Below are positions 22,943-33,573 of a stretch of 64,000 nucleotides of DNA, piece after piece. The DNA is from Botryotinia globosa (Eukaryota; Ascomycota; Leotiomycetes; Helotiales; Sclerotiniaceae): the NCBI GenBank assembly GCA_014898425.1, contig RCSZ01000007.1, forward strand, positions 1,054,001-1,118,000. The letters are read 5' to 3'. Each line of letters begins with the position of its first letter. Within the stretch, counting starts at the first letter, position 1. The notes under the pieces are model-generated. The model did no database searches and was not told the DNA's origin. It saw nothing but the letters and a program-made list of their open reading frames with translations. The position numbers and the translations under genes are program-made.

Positions 22943-25899
22943 AAAAGGTTGCGAGAGGAAGGGAATGTATTGTACAAGTCTCGAGACTTCATCAAAGGTA
23001 ATTTATTTCTCCTTCTGGTTCTATATGTGAAAGCGTGAACCTAAATATTCAATCCGCGATTCATAAACACATGCAAGCAGCTCGAGAATCTCGAGTTGAT
23101 CCAGCACCAATTCGAAATCTCTCTTCCGCTTACTACGAGAGTGGCCAGTATGAAATGTGCCTGTTATTTGCTAAGAAAGCTATCCATTTGATGAATAAAG
23201 CAGTCACTGGCGATCAAGATAGTGCCTTCACAACGTAAGATCTTACATTCAGGAATTTGAGAAAAGAATCAGAAAAGCCGAGAACTGCCTACCAAGATAT
23301 CCTATTCAGAAACAGAAAGAACGCAGAGTGGAGATCTTGGATCGACTTGCACGATATCATGGATCAATGTAAGTGGATTGAAGTTTCATCTCCATCTCCA
23401 TTATCTACAGATTGGTTGAATGGATGTATTTCATACGTCACAGGAGATCCGCTGGAGACTACGTACCTATCGGTCATGACAATGCCAAATCCCTCTTTGA
23501 CGAATCCCTGGCGCTACAAGTCCCTGCCGGCGAGACCATCTCATTCTTCAACAGCGGATTAGGCGACGCTAGACACTTCCTAGCATCGCTCATTAGTATC
23601 GCACACGATGAAGGCAAGGGAAAGATACCGAAACGTCGATATCACTTCACATTGAATGACATCAATAGACATGTGCTTACTAGAGCTCTTATCATATTCT
23701 CTCTTCTGGACAAGCTCTCTCGAGTCAAAGAAGGCCAAATGTTCGAGTTGGTGAGCGTCTTAAACACAGTCTGCTTTATCTTTGCATCATGTTTAATGCC
23801 CAAATGGTCAACGAACAGCTGCAAGAAATTATCGCAGAGCTTTTAAGACGTATGAGAAATGGCCAACGGCCATTAGAGTGGATTTATCTGTCTGAAGCAG
23901 ATGTTGCATCCTGCATCCAAGCGCTCGAAAATTGGGTATCTGCAGGCAGAGTAGCGACTTTATTTACCGCCAAAGAAGTAATGGAATCTACAATGAGCAC
24001 CATGGACGACTCTATATACAGTAATAAGAGTGATGAATATTGGGCACACATTGGGTTTCACAGCAACAAGGAGAAAGAGCTCTATTGCGCGACTGGAGTC
24101 CTTCTGCAATGCCTGCAAGCAATGCAGCGACATGATCCAAAATTGGCGGATTTGAGCCTCAAGGCACTGCACAACCCCAGAGGAAGAGAATCGCGGCTTT
24201 TCATGGCCCATGTTATGACGGATAACTGGGCATTTAACCCGACACAGCTGAATTGGGATTCGCATACAGATATTGGCAACGGGGAGCCGAGAGTCTTTTT
24301 GCGATTTGATCCATTTAATTTGGTCTCGAGATTGTGGGTGGAGCTGAAGGAGGAATTGCCACCCACGGAACAGCATCTACAACTATTTGAACATATTGGG
24401 CCGTTTTTTTGCGGAAGCAGCAAAAGCAATTAAGTCTTTGGGTAACAGATTGAAGGTAGAAATGGTAAAGGGTGATTACATTGATGTCGCCGAACGAATC
24501 CATTTTGGTCTCCATTATGATCCCACTCAGAGCCAGGCACTGGACACTGGGGATATTGGGTATCCACGCCCAAAAGACTTCCCATCAATTTATCACCGAA
24601 TGACCTTGAGCTATGTACCGTGAGTACACCCCTTTTAACATGATAGATGAATGCAAAGAGTGTGATGTTCCAATCTAGGGATTATGTCGGTGGCCATTTA
24701 ACAACCTTCCTTCATGCAATGCCGCTCCTCGCCAGCTACACATACTACTGCTGGAACCAGCCAGATGAATCCGTTCCACTTTCAAAACAGATGAAAGCTC
24801 GTCTCTCTCGTGAGGATTTGGCAAGGTGGTTTCATGGACTTTTCCTTAAAATGGCAACTCCTATGACATCCGATCATCGTCTCATTACAGGCAATAATCA
24901 TATGATCTATTCGCCGCTCAATCTTACGATTTTTTTTCGTCAACTAGACCATCTTCATTGTTTAGGATATCCTGCTCATTGGCTTTCAGGAGTCCTAATT
25001 CCACTGCTCGAAGATGTGGGAATGCTCAAGACTGATGTTCGACCACCAAGCAATGTCCCACTTCGACCCGATCAGATTGATTTAAAGTATCCGACGAAGG
25101 GGCTTTGTATCATGCCTTTTTTGCTAGAATTGAAAACACTGCAACTCTCTTTGCTCCTTTTCTACCATTCTGTATCGATTCATATATCCTTTATTCTATC
25201 AACAAGATCCACGAATACACAATTGATCTCTCGCCATTACAAGGGGGCTATTTCCAGCCAACATGCCTCGTCCTCCTTTTCTGGTCACGAAATGGCAGTC
25301 CCAGCGGCCACTTACCTCCTGAACTGTATCCCAGTCTGCGTCCATTTCTTGACCCAAGCCGGCGCAATGGCCCTGCTGATCACGGATCTGAAGACGCAGC
25401 ACAGAAAATTGAAGATTGGAAAGCCAAGGAAGTCATTGTGTGGTCGACTTTGAAGTTTGATATTGAGAAGCAGGAAGCAAAGGCATGGATGCCGAAACAG
25501 ATGATTGAGCAGATGGTGAATAGAAAATGGAAGTGTGGGCTTATGAGAAGAAACCTGTGGATGGTTGTCGGGGCTACGATTTATTCGACCTCGGGACGCG
25601 TCAGAGACATGGTGAAGATGGGACGAAGATGGGACGAGGTCTTCAGAGAGGACGATGACACTGAGAAGGGTGATGATGGTAGCAATGATGAGGATGCTTT
25701 GCAAGGAAGTGTTCCCAATCCTATGGATCATCGGATGTTCCATGTATTAGTAGAGGAGATTTTCAACGGCAGTAAGAAGCTGGGAGCCGCAAACGAGAAT
25801 ACGATTGATGGTGGCGGGGCGATGGACAAAAAGAATAAGGGTGAAGACGATGTAGACGATGAGTATGATGAGTATGATGAAGAGCCCTCGTTGGATTAG
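22943..25899 (+). pseudogene. DUF4470-domain (MYND/TPR-associated fungal family) gene with a one-base frameshift
   Basis: Approximate exons: about 22943–22997, 23078–23234, 23273–23368, 23411–23750, 23819–24619, 24679–25086 and 25128–25899, with GT–AG introns of about 80, 38, 42, 68, 59 and 41 bp that restore phase. The N-terminus shows a TPR-like helix pair (LREEGNVLYKSRDFIKA, then NLSSAYYESGQYEMC). The DUF4470 core has SGLGDARHFLASLISIA and YHFTLNDINRHVLTRALI. A long helical body follows, and the tail is Asp/Glu-rich. Two defects are visible. A run of seven T at 24414–24420 shifts the frame exactly where six T would keep PFFAEAAKAIKSLG in phase, and no ATG is in frame upstream of the first exon. 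Family function is unknown. The defects may be real decay or, for the T run, a sequencing error. The first intron acceptor is uncertain by 3 bp. Confidence 0.65.
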
Positions 25900-26433
25900 A
25901 GTTTAACATGCAGAGTTGAATATCAAATACGAAAGGTGGCATGGAAGCAATGGGTATCCTGTCAACAAGTAAACAGAAAAGCAGAAATGTATCTACAAAA
26001 TATGACCACACACCCACCCAAATGTGCAGACGAATTCCACTCCATTTCGAAGTCCTCGTTTAATGTTTCTTGATCCCAACTTACCTGTTTAGAAGATTTC
26101 ACTGACAACTCGCGCCTGCCACAATTGCCAGACGCTGGTGAAATTACAACTTCCAAAGCTCGTCGTCGCATCTTGATTCTCAGCTTCGAGTCCATCATAC
26201 ATGCACCTTTACTTTCGTACCAGCCGAACGCAGCAGCACTCGCTTCAAAGTCTGCTTCAAATCTAAATATGATGCTGAACGTCTTGCTCAAAGTCGCCGC
26301 ATGTTACGTTGCACCTGCAAAGTTGCAGACTCTTTCACTCTATCGGTTACAGCTGAGAACATTACATCTCACTACCTCTTCAAAGTCCTTGCTTGGCAGA
26401 GGAATTTTGCTCTAGTAAATAGAGCATAGTATC
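25900..26433. other. Spacer, no gene seen
   Basis: Short open frames on both strands overlap one another and lack family features. The 3' UTR of the DUF4470 locus should start here. Confidence 0.5.
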
Positions 26434-26557
26434 TACTCGTGCGGCCAGAAAGTATTCACACTCCACTCACAGGTACGTCCCATGAGGTGGTAAAATACAA
26501 GATGATTGGTGGCCCATATTTAGGTGGAGTGTTGCATACTTTCTGGCAGCACGAGTA
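26434..26557. mobile_element. Foldback (MITE-like) element with about 33-bp inverted arms
   Basis: The left arm (26434–26466) begins TACTCGTGCGGCCAGAAAGT. The right arm (26524–26557) is its reverse complement with two mismatches and one single-base indel. About 57 bp separate the arms. TA dinucleotides at the outer ends are compatible with a Tc1/mariner-type target duplication. A third arm-like copy lies at about 26899–26927 in the orientation of the right arm. There is no coding capacity, so any mobility would be non-autonomous. Confidence 0.6.
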
Positions 26558-26898
26558 CAGGAATCTCCTACACGTGGGTGGCAGTCCATCGGCACTGGTA
26601 CGCCGAGGAGATATAACCACCAGAATCCCAACAGGAGACAAACAAACTAACGAAATTTCTCGGAGATGAGGTTGCTTTTAGTACTGCGTATATATTCACT
26701 TACAAGCTTCAATGGCAGTTATTCAACTCACCATTCAAGAACCCAATATTATTTGCTGCACCATGCCATCCACACTCTGTCAAAAAGCGCACTCCTAGCC
26801 TCCTAGGCATAGAAAGCATACAGCTCCGAAGCTAGATGCACATACCACAAAATGGTGAACTGGAAGGAGATTAACCTGCCTTTATAGCGGCGGACTCG

Positions 26899-27276
26899 CA
26901 TACTGTCTGGCAGCACGGGCACAGGCCATACAAACATCCCCTTTATACAAACATATTTTTCAACCTCAAAAAATTTATATAATGAAATTGATTTATACAA
27001 GCATACCCTTGTATAAAAACACATAATCCTAATTTTCCTAATACCCTTATAAAATTGATAGCAATAATTCAAACTTTGATTTATTACAAAATGAATCCAT
27101 AAATTCACATAACAAATTCAATAAAATTAAAAAGATTGATAATATAAAACAAAACTAAATATATAAAACAAGACTACCCTAGGTAAATAATAAGACTGAA
27201 TTTTTTTATACAAGCAACCCAGATATATAGATATTTAGGCCTTGAAATTTTTAGGCTCTTATAGCCAGGTTTGACT
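26899..27276. mobile_element. AT-rich transposon relic
   Basis: It starts with a sequence close to the right arm of the neighbouring foldback element (GCATACTGTCTGGCAGCACG), passes through about 330 bp of very AT-rich DNA, and ends, read on the minus strand, with TACTGTATAGTCAAACCTGG. That end resembles termini of pogo/Fot-type fungal DNA transposons, by my recollection of the family. TATACAAGCA or close variants occur at about 26943, 26995 and 27209. No transposase frame survives. The base bias would fit repeat-induced point mutation, but this was not quantified. Confidence 0.4.
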
Positions 27277-29639
27277 ATACAGTATCGAGCTCGCTAACTC
27301 AATTCATTCCTTTTTAACTGCCGCAAAACACTCTACATCTCGATGAAGAGAAATCCAGCATACCTACCTTAGCTCACCAGGCTTATTTCTTCTTTAGAGG
27401 TCCTATTTTGACCAATTGAGAAGCTCCACGACTTGTGGTATCCACTCCCTCACCCCGGTATCTGGTATCTACTCTCTATTTTGTTTATCTCTTGAATTCT
27501 CTTCCCCTCCTTGAGTTAAATTGTTTATCCCATTACCAGCCGCGGCATCAATGCATTAACAGAACCCCGCAGCTCCATAAAAGCCGATATTAAATCCGAC
27601 GCATAAAATCTCTTATACCAGTGTGGTGGAAAGAGATTTTCCTCCGAAGACTACACTTGCATCTCATACCAATATCGCGATCGTAGTTTGATTTCTCAGC
27701 GACATCGCTCACACGCATCATTGCGTGTGACAGCAAACACTTGTTGCCGATCTGAAAGCCCAAAATGCGTCGAAACTGTTACACGCACTGAGGCACTCTC
27801 TGGAAACTCCGGCGCTTCTCAGACACTTCTTATCAGAACCCGCAATTTGTGCACCCTCTGCCTATTCACGGCCTCACAGACCATTTTCCTCCCTACCTAC
27901 CCACCCACTCCAGCCCAACTCAAACTCAAATCCAAAACCATCTCCGTATGCATAAATGCCATACAAACCTCCAAGAAACAAATGGTCGGGCCTTCCCCGC
28001 TCCCCATCACTTTCAAACTCTACCTGACAGCTCACCGGTCTGCATATCACGTGAACCGAAGCCAATTAAATCACATCCTCATCATTCCCTCGATCCTTGT
28101 GTCCAATCGTTTGCGTCTGCTCTTATCTTCAAAGGGGTGAGGACTTATTAGAAGCATTGAGTGAGCAAATTGATATGTGGAGATGTCTAAGAAATATTCT
28201 CGTGAGTCCGTGCAGGAAAACATTTCATTTGTCAATCACGTGCTTTGACCATTCCAAGGATCGCTAACATCGCTACTGTACGAAGGGTACGAAGAAAGGG
28301 AAAAAGGGTAGCCTACCCTACGCACTACTGAGACAATTTGAAGATCAGGGTAAGATCAGGGAGGGTATTTGGTAAATTGCAAATTTGGAGCCCTAGATAA
28401 CGTATCCAAGTAATAATCCAACTTCCAAGGGTTCACTCTAGTAATGCATAATGATAAGGTGATGATGTTTGTTTTATTTATATTTCCTTGATCTTGTTAC
28501 ATCCAGTTCAGCCCAGCTAAATATTTACACAGTAAATAAAACATGTCAGGCGTTTCCGAAGAAAACGCTCGAAATACTAAAATGACATATCTACATGAAG
28601 TACACGACCATCCATCATTGCTTGTTTCCTCTCGTGCACATGTACGATTTACGATATATGCATTGTAACCCCCATACAACCCAAGCATCAAAATATCTCC
28701 ACGGCCCTCCCTTGCCATAGGATCTAAAAATATGCAAACACTCTTGGAACTATGAATGTTCACCTCCACTCGACAGTCTAAAGACCATTCAAAACGATAA
28801 ATAAATATCTCACGACATGCATCAGTGACATCACTCCACATTCTTCCCCCCCAAAAATCACTCAAGCCACGCAACCGCGTTTCTTGCTGGAGATTTAATT
28901 CGGTTCCTCTCCGAGCCTCCGAGGCCGAACCCAATCATAAAGCTCCACGCTCTGTGGGGTATTGGAAACCAGGATAAGATGCAAGGATAATAAGGGTGCA
29001 ATATGACCGGTTTTTTTGCCTTTCTCTTGGCATGAACGATAGTAGGGACAGGAGGCTGTGTGCATGCGTTTTTGAGGATATATTGTTTTTGAGATTTTTT
29101 GAGTGGAGGGGTTTTCTGTATCTTTCGACTGTGGGGGCGGGAGTCGATAGCAAGATCAAGTCGTAAAATGAGGTCGTAATGAGTTTGACTATGCTCGTCG
29201 TTGATACGGTCTTTGGCGGGGTCGATGTAATGGTGATAGGATGCGACGCGATACAACCACACATCTAAAACGCTTCCGCGTTGTACAGTGTATTCTTGCA
29301 ATCATCTAACACATGTGTACGGTGATTCTTCACCCAAAGGTACTGGTAACGCATGGTATAGTATCGTGAATAGTAGTACTGTATTGTAACAAATCGGTAT
29401 CGAAAATAGGTATCAATCGTGCCCTCACATCGTAACTCCATACTCCAGATTCCCAAATCCCTTCCCATGGGCTTCTTTCCAAGAAGTGTTCCCTAAACTC
29501 CAAACCATCCGGAGGCGTCTATCTTTACGTCCATCCAAGTCCCAGTCCGTACCTTCGTTGTTGTTGTTGTTGTTGTTGTTGCTAAGTGGTGATTGTCGCA
29601 CAGTACACGTTCTTTGAAGCCCCTTCATCAATTCTCGCT
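27277..29639. other. Spacer, no supportable gene
   Basis: About 2.4 kb. Open frames up to 150 codons exist (for example 27688–28140 +, 28497–29301 − in overlapping frames), but they overlap in opposite strands, lack domains and have compositions expected of random DNA. A GTT trinucleotide run lies at about 29556–29582. The 3' UTR of the small Cys-rich gene should fall near its right end. Confidence 0.5.
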
Positions 29640-29918
29640 TCACTTGTAGCCAACCATCTTGGCACAACGATCACAATAGTACAGGTTGTGACCGAATCGT
29701 ACCATCCCATTGGCGCTCGCATCATCTGTGCTGACTCTTCGTAGCTCGTTGCCTTGGTATTGCATTGTACTGATGGTTTCGACAGTTTTGGCGCATCTCG
29801 AGCAGCGCATCACTTCTACTCTTGGTTCCATTGAATATGATGATTGAAAGGATGAAGACGATGATGAGGATGAGGACGAGGAGTCTGATGATGCTCTGGA
29901 GAATGTAAAGGATGACAT
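29640..29918 (-). CDS. Small conserved-looking protein with paired CxxC motifs
   Basis: A 92-residue protein read from ATG at 29918, the first start that follows a plausible non-coding leader; the frame stays open to 30053 but the extra 45 residues look random. A Ser-rich N-terminus with a run of about 13 serines is followed by RCSRCAKTVE and, near the C-terminus, GMVRFGHNLYYCDRCAKMVG. Two CxxC pairs separated by about 40 residues are typical of a zinc ribbon or rubredoxin-like knuckle. The sequence ends four residues after the second pair. I believe short proteins with this terminal pattern occur in filamentous ascomycetes, but I cannot name a characterised member. No signal peptide or membrane segment is seen. 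Role unknown. Confidence 0.65.
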   Translation of the reverse strand: MSSFTFSRASSDSSSSSSSSSSSFQSSYSMEPRVEVMRCSRCAKTVETISTMQYQGNELRRVSTDDASANGMVRFGHNLYYCDRCAKMVGYK

Positions 29919-31269
29919 TTTGTATATGTGTTTCGTATGGAGGGAAGTTATTGATGATGCGGATGAATCCTCGCAGCGATGAGATGTTGTATCTGTCGTA
30001 TCTGGGTGTTGGTTCGAAAATGATGGAGTTATCGAGTATATGATAAATCTCAATAGATCTCAACACAAGATATAATGTGTTCTTGAAGAGTAATGCTTGG
30101 TATGTACCCTCGTTCACTAAAATAGAAAAGACGGCAGATCCTTGGCTTGGAATGCGGGCAGATGCAACGGTGGTAATATGTATAAGAGATGTGAGTGCTG
30201 CGCAATGTTTGCTGTACGTGCCGGGGAGTAGTAGGTAGTAATAGAAGTAGTAGTGGTAGTTTTAGTAGTAGTAGATATGGATCGTTTGGGTAGGAATATG
30301 GAGAAGAAAAAAGGTTTCGTTAAACTTTCAAAAGAGGCTTCTCGGACTTTTACATTAATTCTTCAGATTGATAATAGTAACGAGATGATTCTGTTAAATG
30401 AAAATGCCAATGCCAATGCCAACACCAATGAGGAGCCCTCCTCAAGTAGTCGAAATCAAGGCGGGGGGGGAAGTCGTCTCAAGTTTTTCTTACTTTGTAA
30501 TTTTTCCAACCGGGATTGAAGGTCTTTGAAGAAAAAGACCGATGAAAATATCAGTTTCCGATCTCGAGTCAACAGGTATTGTCCAGGGTGTGGAACCAGC
30601 TACCCTAAAAATGGGATTGTGTGATGTAGATCAAGGAACAGGAATATGGACAATTAATGTTGAAGCCTTGAAGGGTACATAGTAGTAGTACGCTTGTTTA
30701 GTTTGACATGAAGAAGAAAATGATCCAGCGCTGGTGGGAAAAGAAAGGAAAGGAAAGGAAAAGAAAAGATTCGAGTCTTTGAGTTTCTGAGTCTGAGTTT
30801 TTTTCATATGAGATGGATGTGGTATAGCGGGGACAGTCCAGCAACAATACTACGTATAGTACACCAGTGGTCCTCTGTAGAAATCAAAGATCAAAAATCA
30901 AAATAATGTTTCCAAGTCTTGTGGTGGGTTGAGTAGCTGATAGGTGGAGCACACGTAAACTTTGCGAATCTGCAATGTCTTGAAACCAACGATACCCAAT
31001 AATCATACGAAGATTGACCTTGGGTTCTGATAAGGGTAGACAGCTGACATGATATGTGCTGCGTAAATTGTTATGGTCTGATATATCATACACTCTGGTC
31101 TCTGGAGTCTGGAGACTTGAGAAGTTGAGAGAGATGGTCCATCATCTTATGGTCATGCAGGCTGCTGCAGGCTGCAGCTCTCACGCAGGAATGACTGGAA
31201 ATAATTCCATGAAGGATTGCAGTAACCCATTGAGGTAGGTATTATTGGTATTATTGGTATGAGGCTATA

Positions 31270-31448
31270 CATACTTGCTATACTTGCGATACTTGCTATA
31301 CTTGCTATACTTGCTATACTTGCTATACTTGCTATACTTGCTATACTTGCTATACTTGCTATACTTGCTATACTTGCTATACTTGCTATACTTGCTATAC
31401 TTGCTATACTTGCTATACTTGCTATACTTGCTATACTTGCTACACTTT
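31270..31448. repeat. 9-bp minisatellite, unit ATACTTGCT, about 20 copies
   Basis: Nearly perfect head-to-tail array of a 9-mer with one variant unit (GATACTTGC) near the left end and one (TACACTTTG) at the right end. Because the unit is a multiple of three without a stop in several frames, it keeps frames open on both strands (Leu/Tyr/Ala or Ser/Ile/Ala repeats). These are not treated as proteins. Confidence 0.97.
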
Positions 31449-33532
31449 GATCCGGATCTGGCCGACAGAGACTAGGCAATTGTAGTCATTAACTCGGCAT
31501 CGTCGGTTCGTCGGTTCCTACTTCCTACCTTCCTACCTTCCTACCTTCCCACCTTCCTACAGTCTAGTGCATACCTAGGTGAGAACGGCTAGAGTACGTG
31601 TCGACGTGAATGGTTAGAGCCCCTACAGTCACAGTGCGTATTCGGTTGCTTGCTCTGTTGATAAAGGGGCTAAAGAATTGCTTGTACATGCCCTATAAGG
31701 TTAAGGAGTCGTTCTTGTGGCGATGTGCTGCGTAAAATCGATGTGTCCCTAGACGATCGAATGAAAATCATCCGTGAGTTGCGGGGGAGTATTGGAGAAT
31801 ATTGATCATCAACGGATCTTCTACTACTTCGAGTGAACCGTCTGGTCGGAAGGTGTTGGGTTAATGCCGTACGTAGGTTCAGATAAAGTCGATCCCTAAA
31901 CACCATCGTGGCATGTATTGGGAACCATCACAAATCCCATGCTCTCCTTTACCCCTACGTAAGTAAATGAGAGGCTTAATCAGACTTTATTGCATGCGAC
32001 GATGTAACCTTGAGCTATCCGCATGCTCTGCACCACGCTCATTTGGTTCTTGCCAGATTTTCAAAGTTGCCGCCAGAAAAACATTTTTACTCGGGGCAAG
32101 TCAACCAACTCACGGCTGATTGTGCGTGTCTCCATTCGAAGATACTTATTATAAGTTACAGGGTTGTAACTTAGCTACTACTGCTCTAAGTTATGAAGAA
32201 CATCTCGTATATACTTTATCTATTAGACTTCCGAGCGCAATCCACCAGGCAACGCTTTTTAAACTTTTTTGACTGCGCCAGATTATTTTGGGAACGAGGT
32301 ACATTGAGTTGGGTTGCGTTCAAAAGCAATACATGCTACATACTGTACATACAGCTGCCGGTAGGGTTAAGAAAACACCCAGGCAATAATCTCAGTCCCG
32401 AAAGGTTGATACCGGGGGATACATCAAATCCAAACTAATATGCCCAATTTCATCTCCTTTACTCTCTCCAACAACCTCAAGGGTTCCAAGTTGATGGCCA
32501 CAAAAGGAGGTTATACTGTACATTAAAATTTGAGATCCCTTTGCCTCTCAATGTCAAATTTCTCGTAGAAAGCCAAATTCTCCTGTCAAAACCAAAGCGA
32601 AGGAGATGGCCGAAAGACATGTCCAGCAGAATAGACTCGTCAAGTGACTCAGAAAATCGCTGCCAATTTCTTGGGCTTAATCGTGTTTGCAGAGGAAACC
32701 CACAATACATGTCCGCTTTGCACCGAAAGATCAACCGCGTCTCTCATGCCCAAGGAGCTATAAGGCTTGTCTAATATCTATGAATCTTCGCAGCTTGTCC
32801 GACGACCGTGCGTCGTTATAAGTGGACTGGTAGAGATACCCTTGAAGTTGTTTGGTGGTTTTACCGTTAGGGCGATCGAGTATGTGAGGAGGCATCGAGA
32901 TAGAATTTCGAGATGGAAGACTCTGTCTTCTATGCAATGAACGGATCTACCAAAGCTATCGAAAACACTGGGGTTTCATATGATTAACAGTAGGGATCAA
33001 TACATATCTACTATATATGGAGGGAAAGATAGAGATCCGGCCTGGAGAGCCACAACATGCTGTAGATCTACGATATCAGCCTTGGAAACATGTGTACTTC
33101 TCATCAAAACTTGGTTGAACGTTGGAACTTGGGAAGATGTGAAATGGACCGTCAACGGATAGCCCTTCCGCAGGCCGCAGGTATAAGGGTTTGTAACTTT
33201 TGTTAGAACTTCATGGTAGTCTCGAAAATAAAGAAGAAAAGATGTCGAGAAAGAAATGCCGTAGTCCGTGTAGCGTACCTACGAGCCTATGTACCACGCT
33301 CCCACGCCTACCTAACGTATGCTTCAGCCTTCAACGTACGAGCTGACCAATATCACATATTCCTCTCACCATCTCGCTCTATATCTGTTGAAGGCTTGGT
33401 GCTTCGTAAGCCCGTAGATGCCGAGTCGATTAGATTGTCAAACGTGATGCTAAAGTTACGATCATCACCTGCTCAGCTGCCCTACCCTCCCCCAAGTACA
33501 TTCCGACCCCGCAAACTCCGCAATGGCCGCAG

Positions 33533-33573
33533 TGTCCATTGTCCATTGTCCATCGTCCATTGTCCATTGTCCA
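33533..33573. repeat. 7-bp tandem repeat, unit TGTCCAT, about 6 copies
   Basis: Six consecutive units with a single T-to-C change in the fourth (CGTCCAT). Short minisatellite in a gene-poor region; no function assigned. Confidence 0.9.

Noticed and set aside
23751..23818. Frameshift in the DUF4470 gene at about 23.77 kb
   Set aside because: A 68-bp GT–AG intron (GTGAGC…CAG) joins the two frames in exact phase, so no mutation is needed here.
25087..25127. Second frameshift in the DUF4470 gene at about 25.1 kb
   Set aside because: A 41-bp GT–AG intron ending TTGCTAG restores the phase.
26125..26669. Open frames of 76–109 codons on both strands
   Set aside because: They overlap each other and the foldback element and have no recognisable features.
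28497..29301. Two overlapping minus-strand frames of about 145 codons
   Set aside because: Different frames over the same DNA, no domain, and the region is the expected 3' flank of the small Cys-rich gene.
31153..31479. Ser/Ile/Ala and Leu/Tyr repeat 'proteins'
   Set aside because: Artefact of a 9-bp tandem repeat that is open in several frames on both strands.
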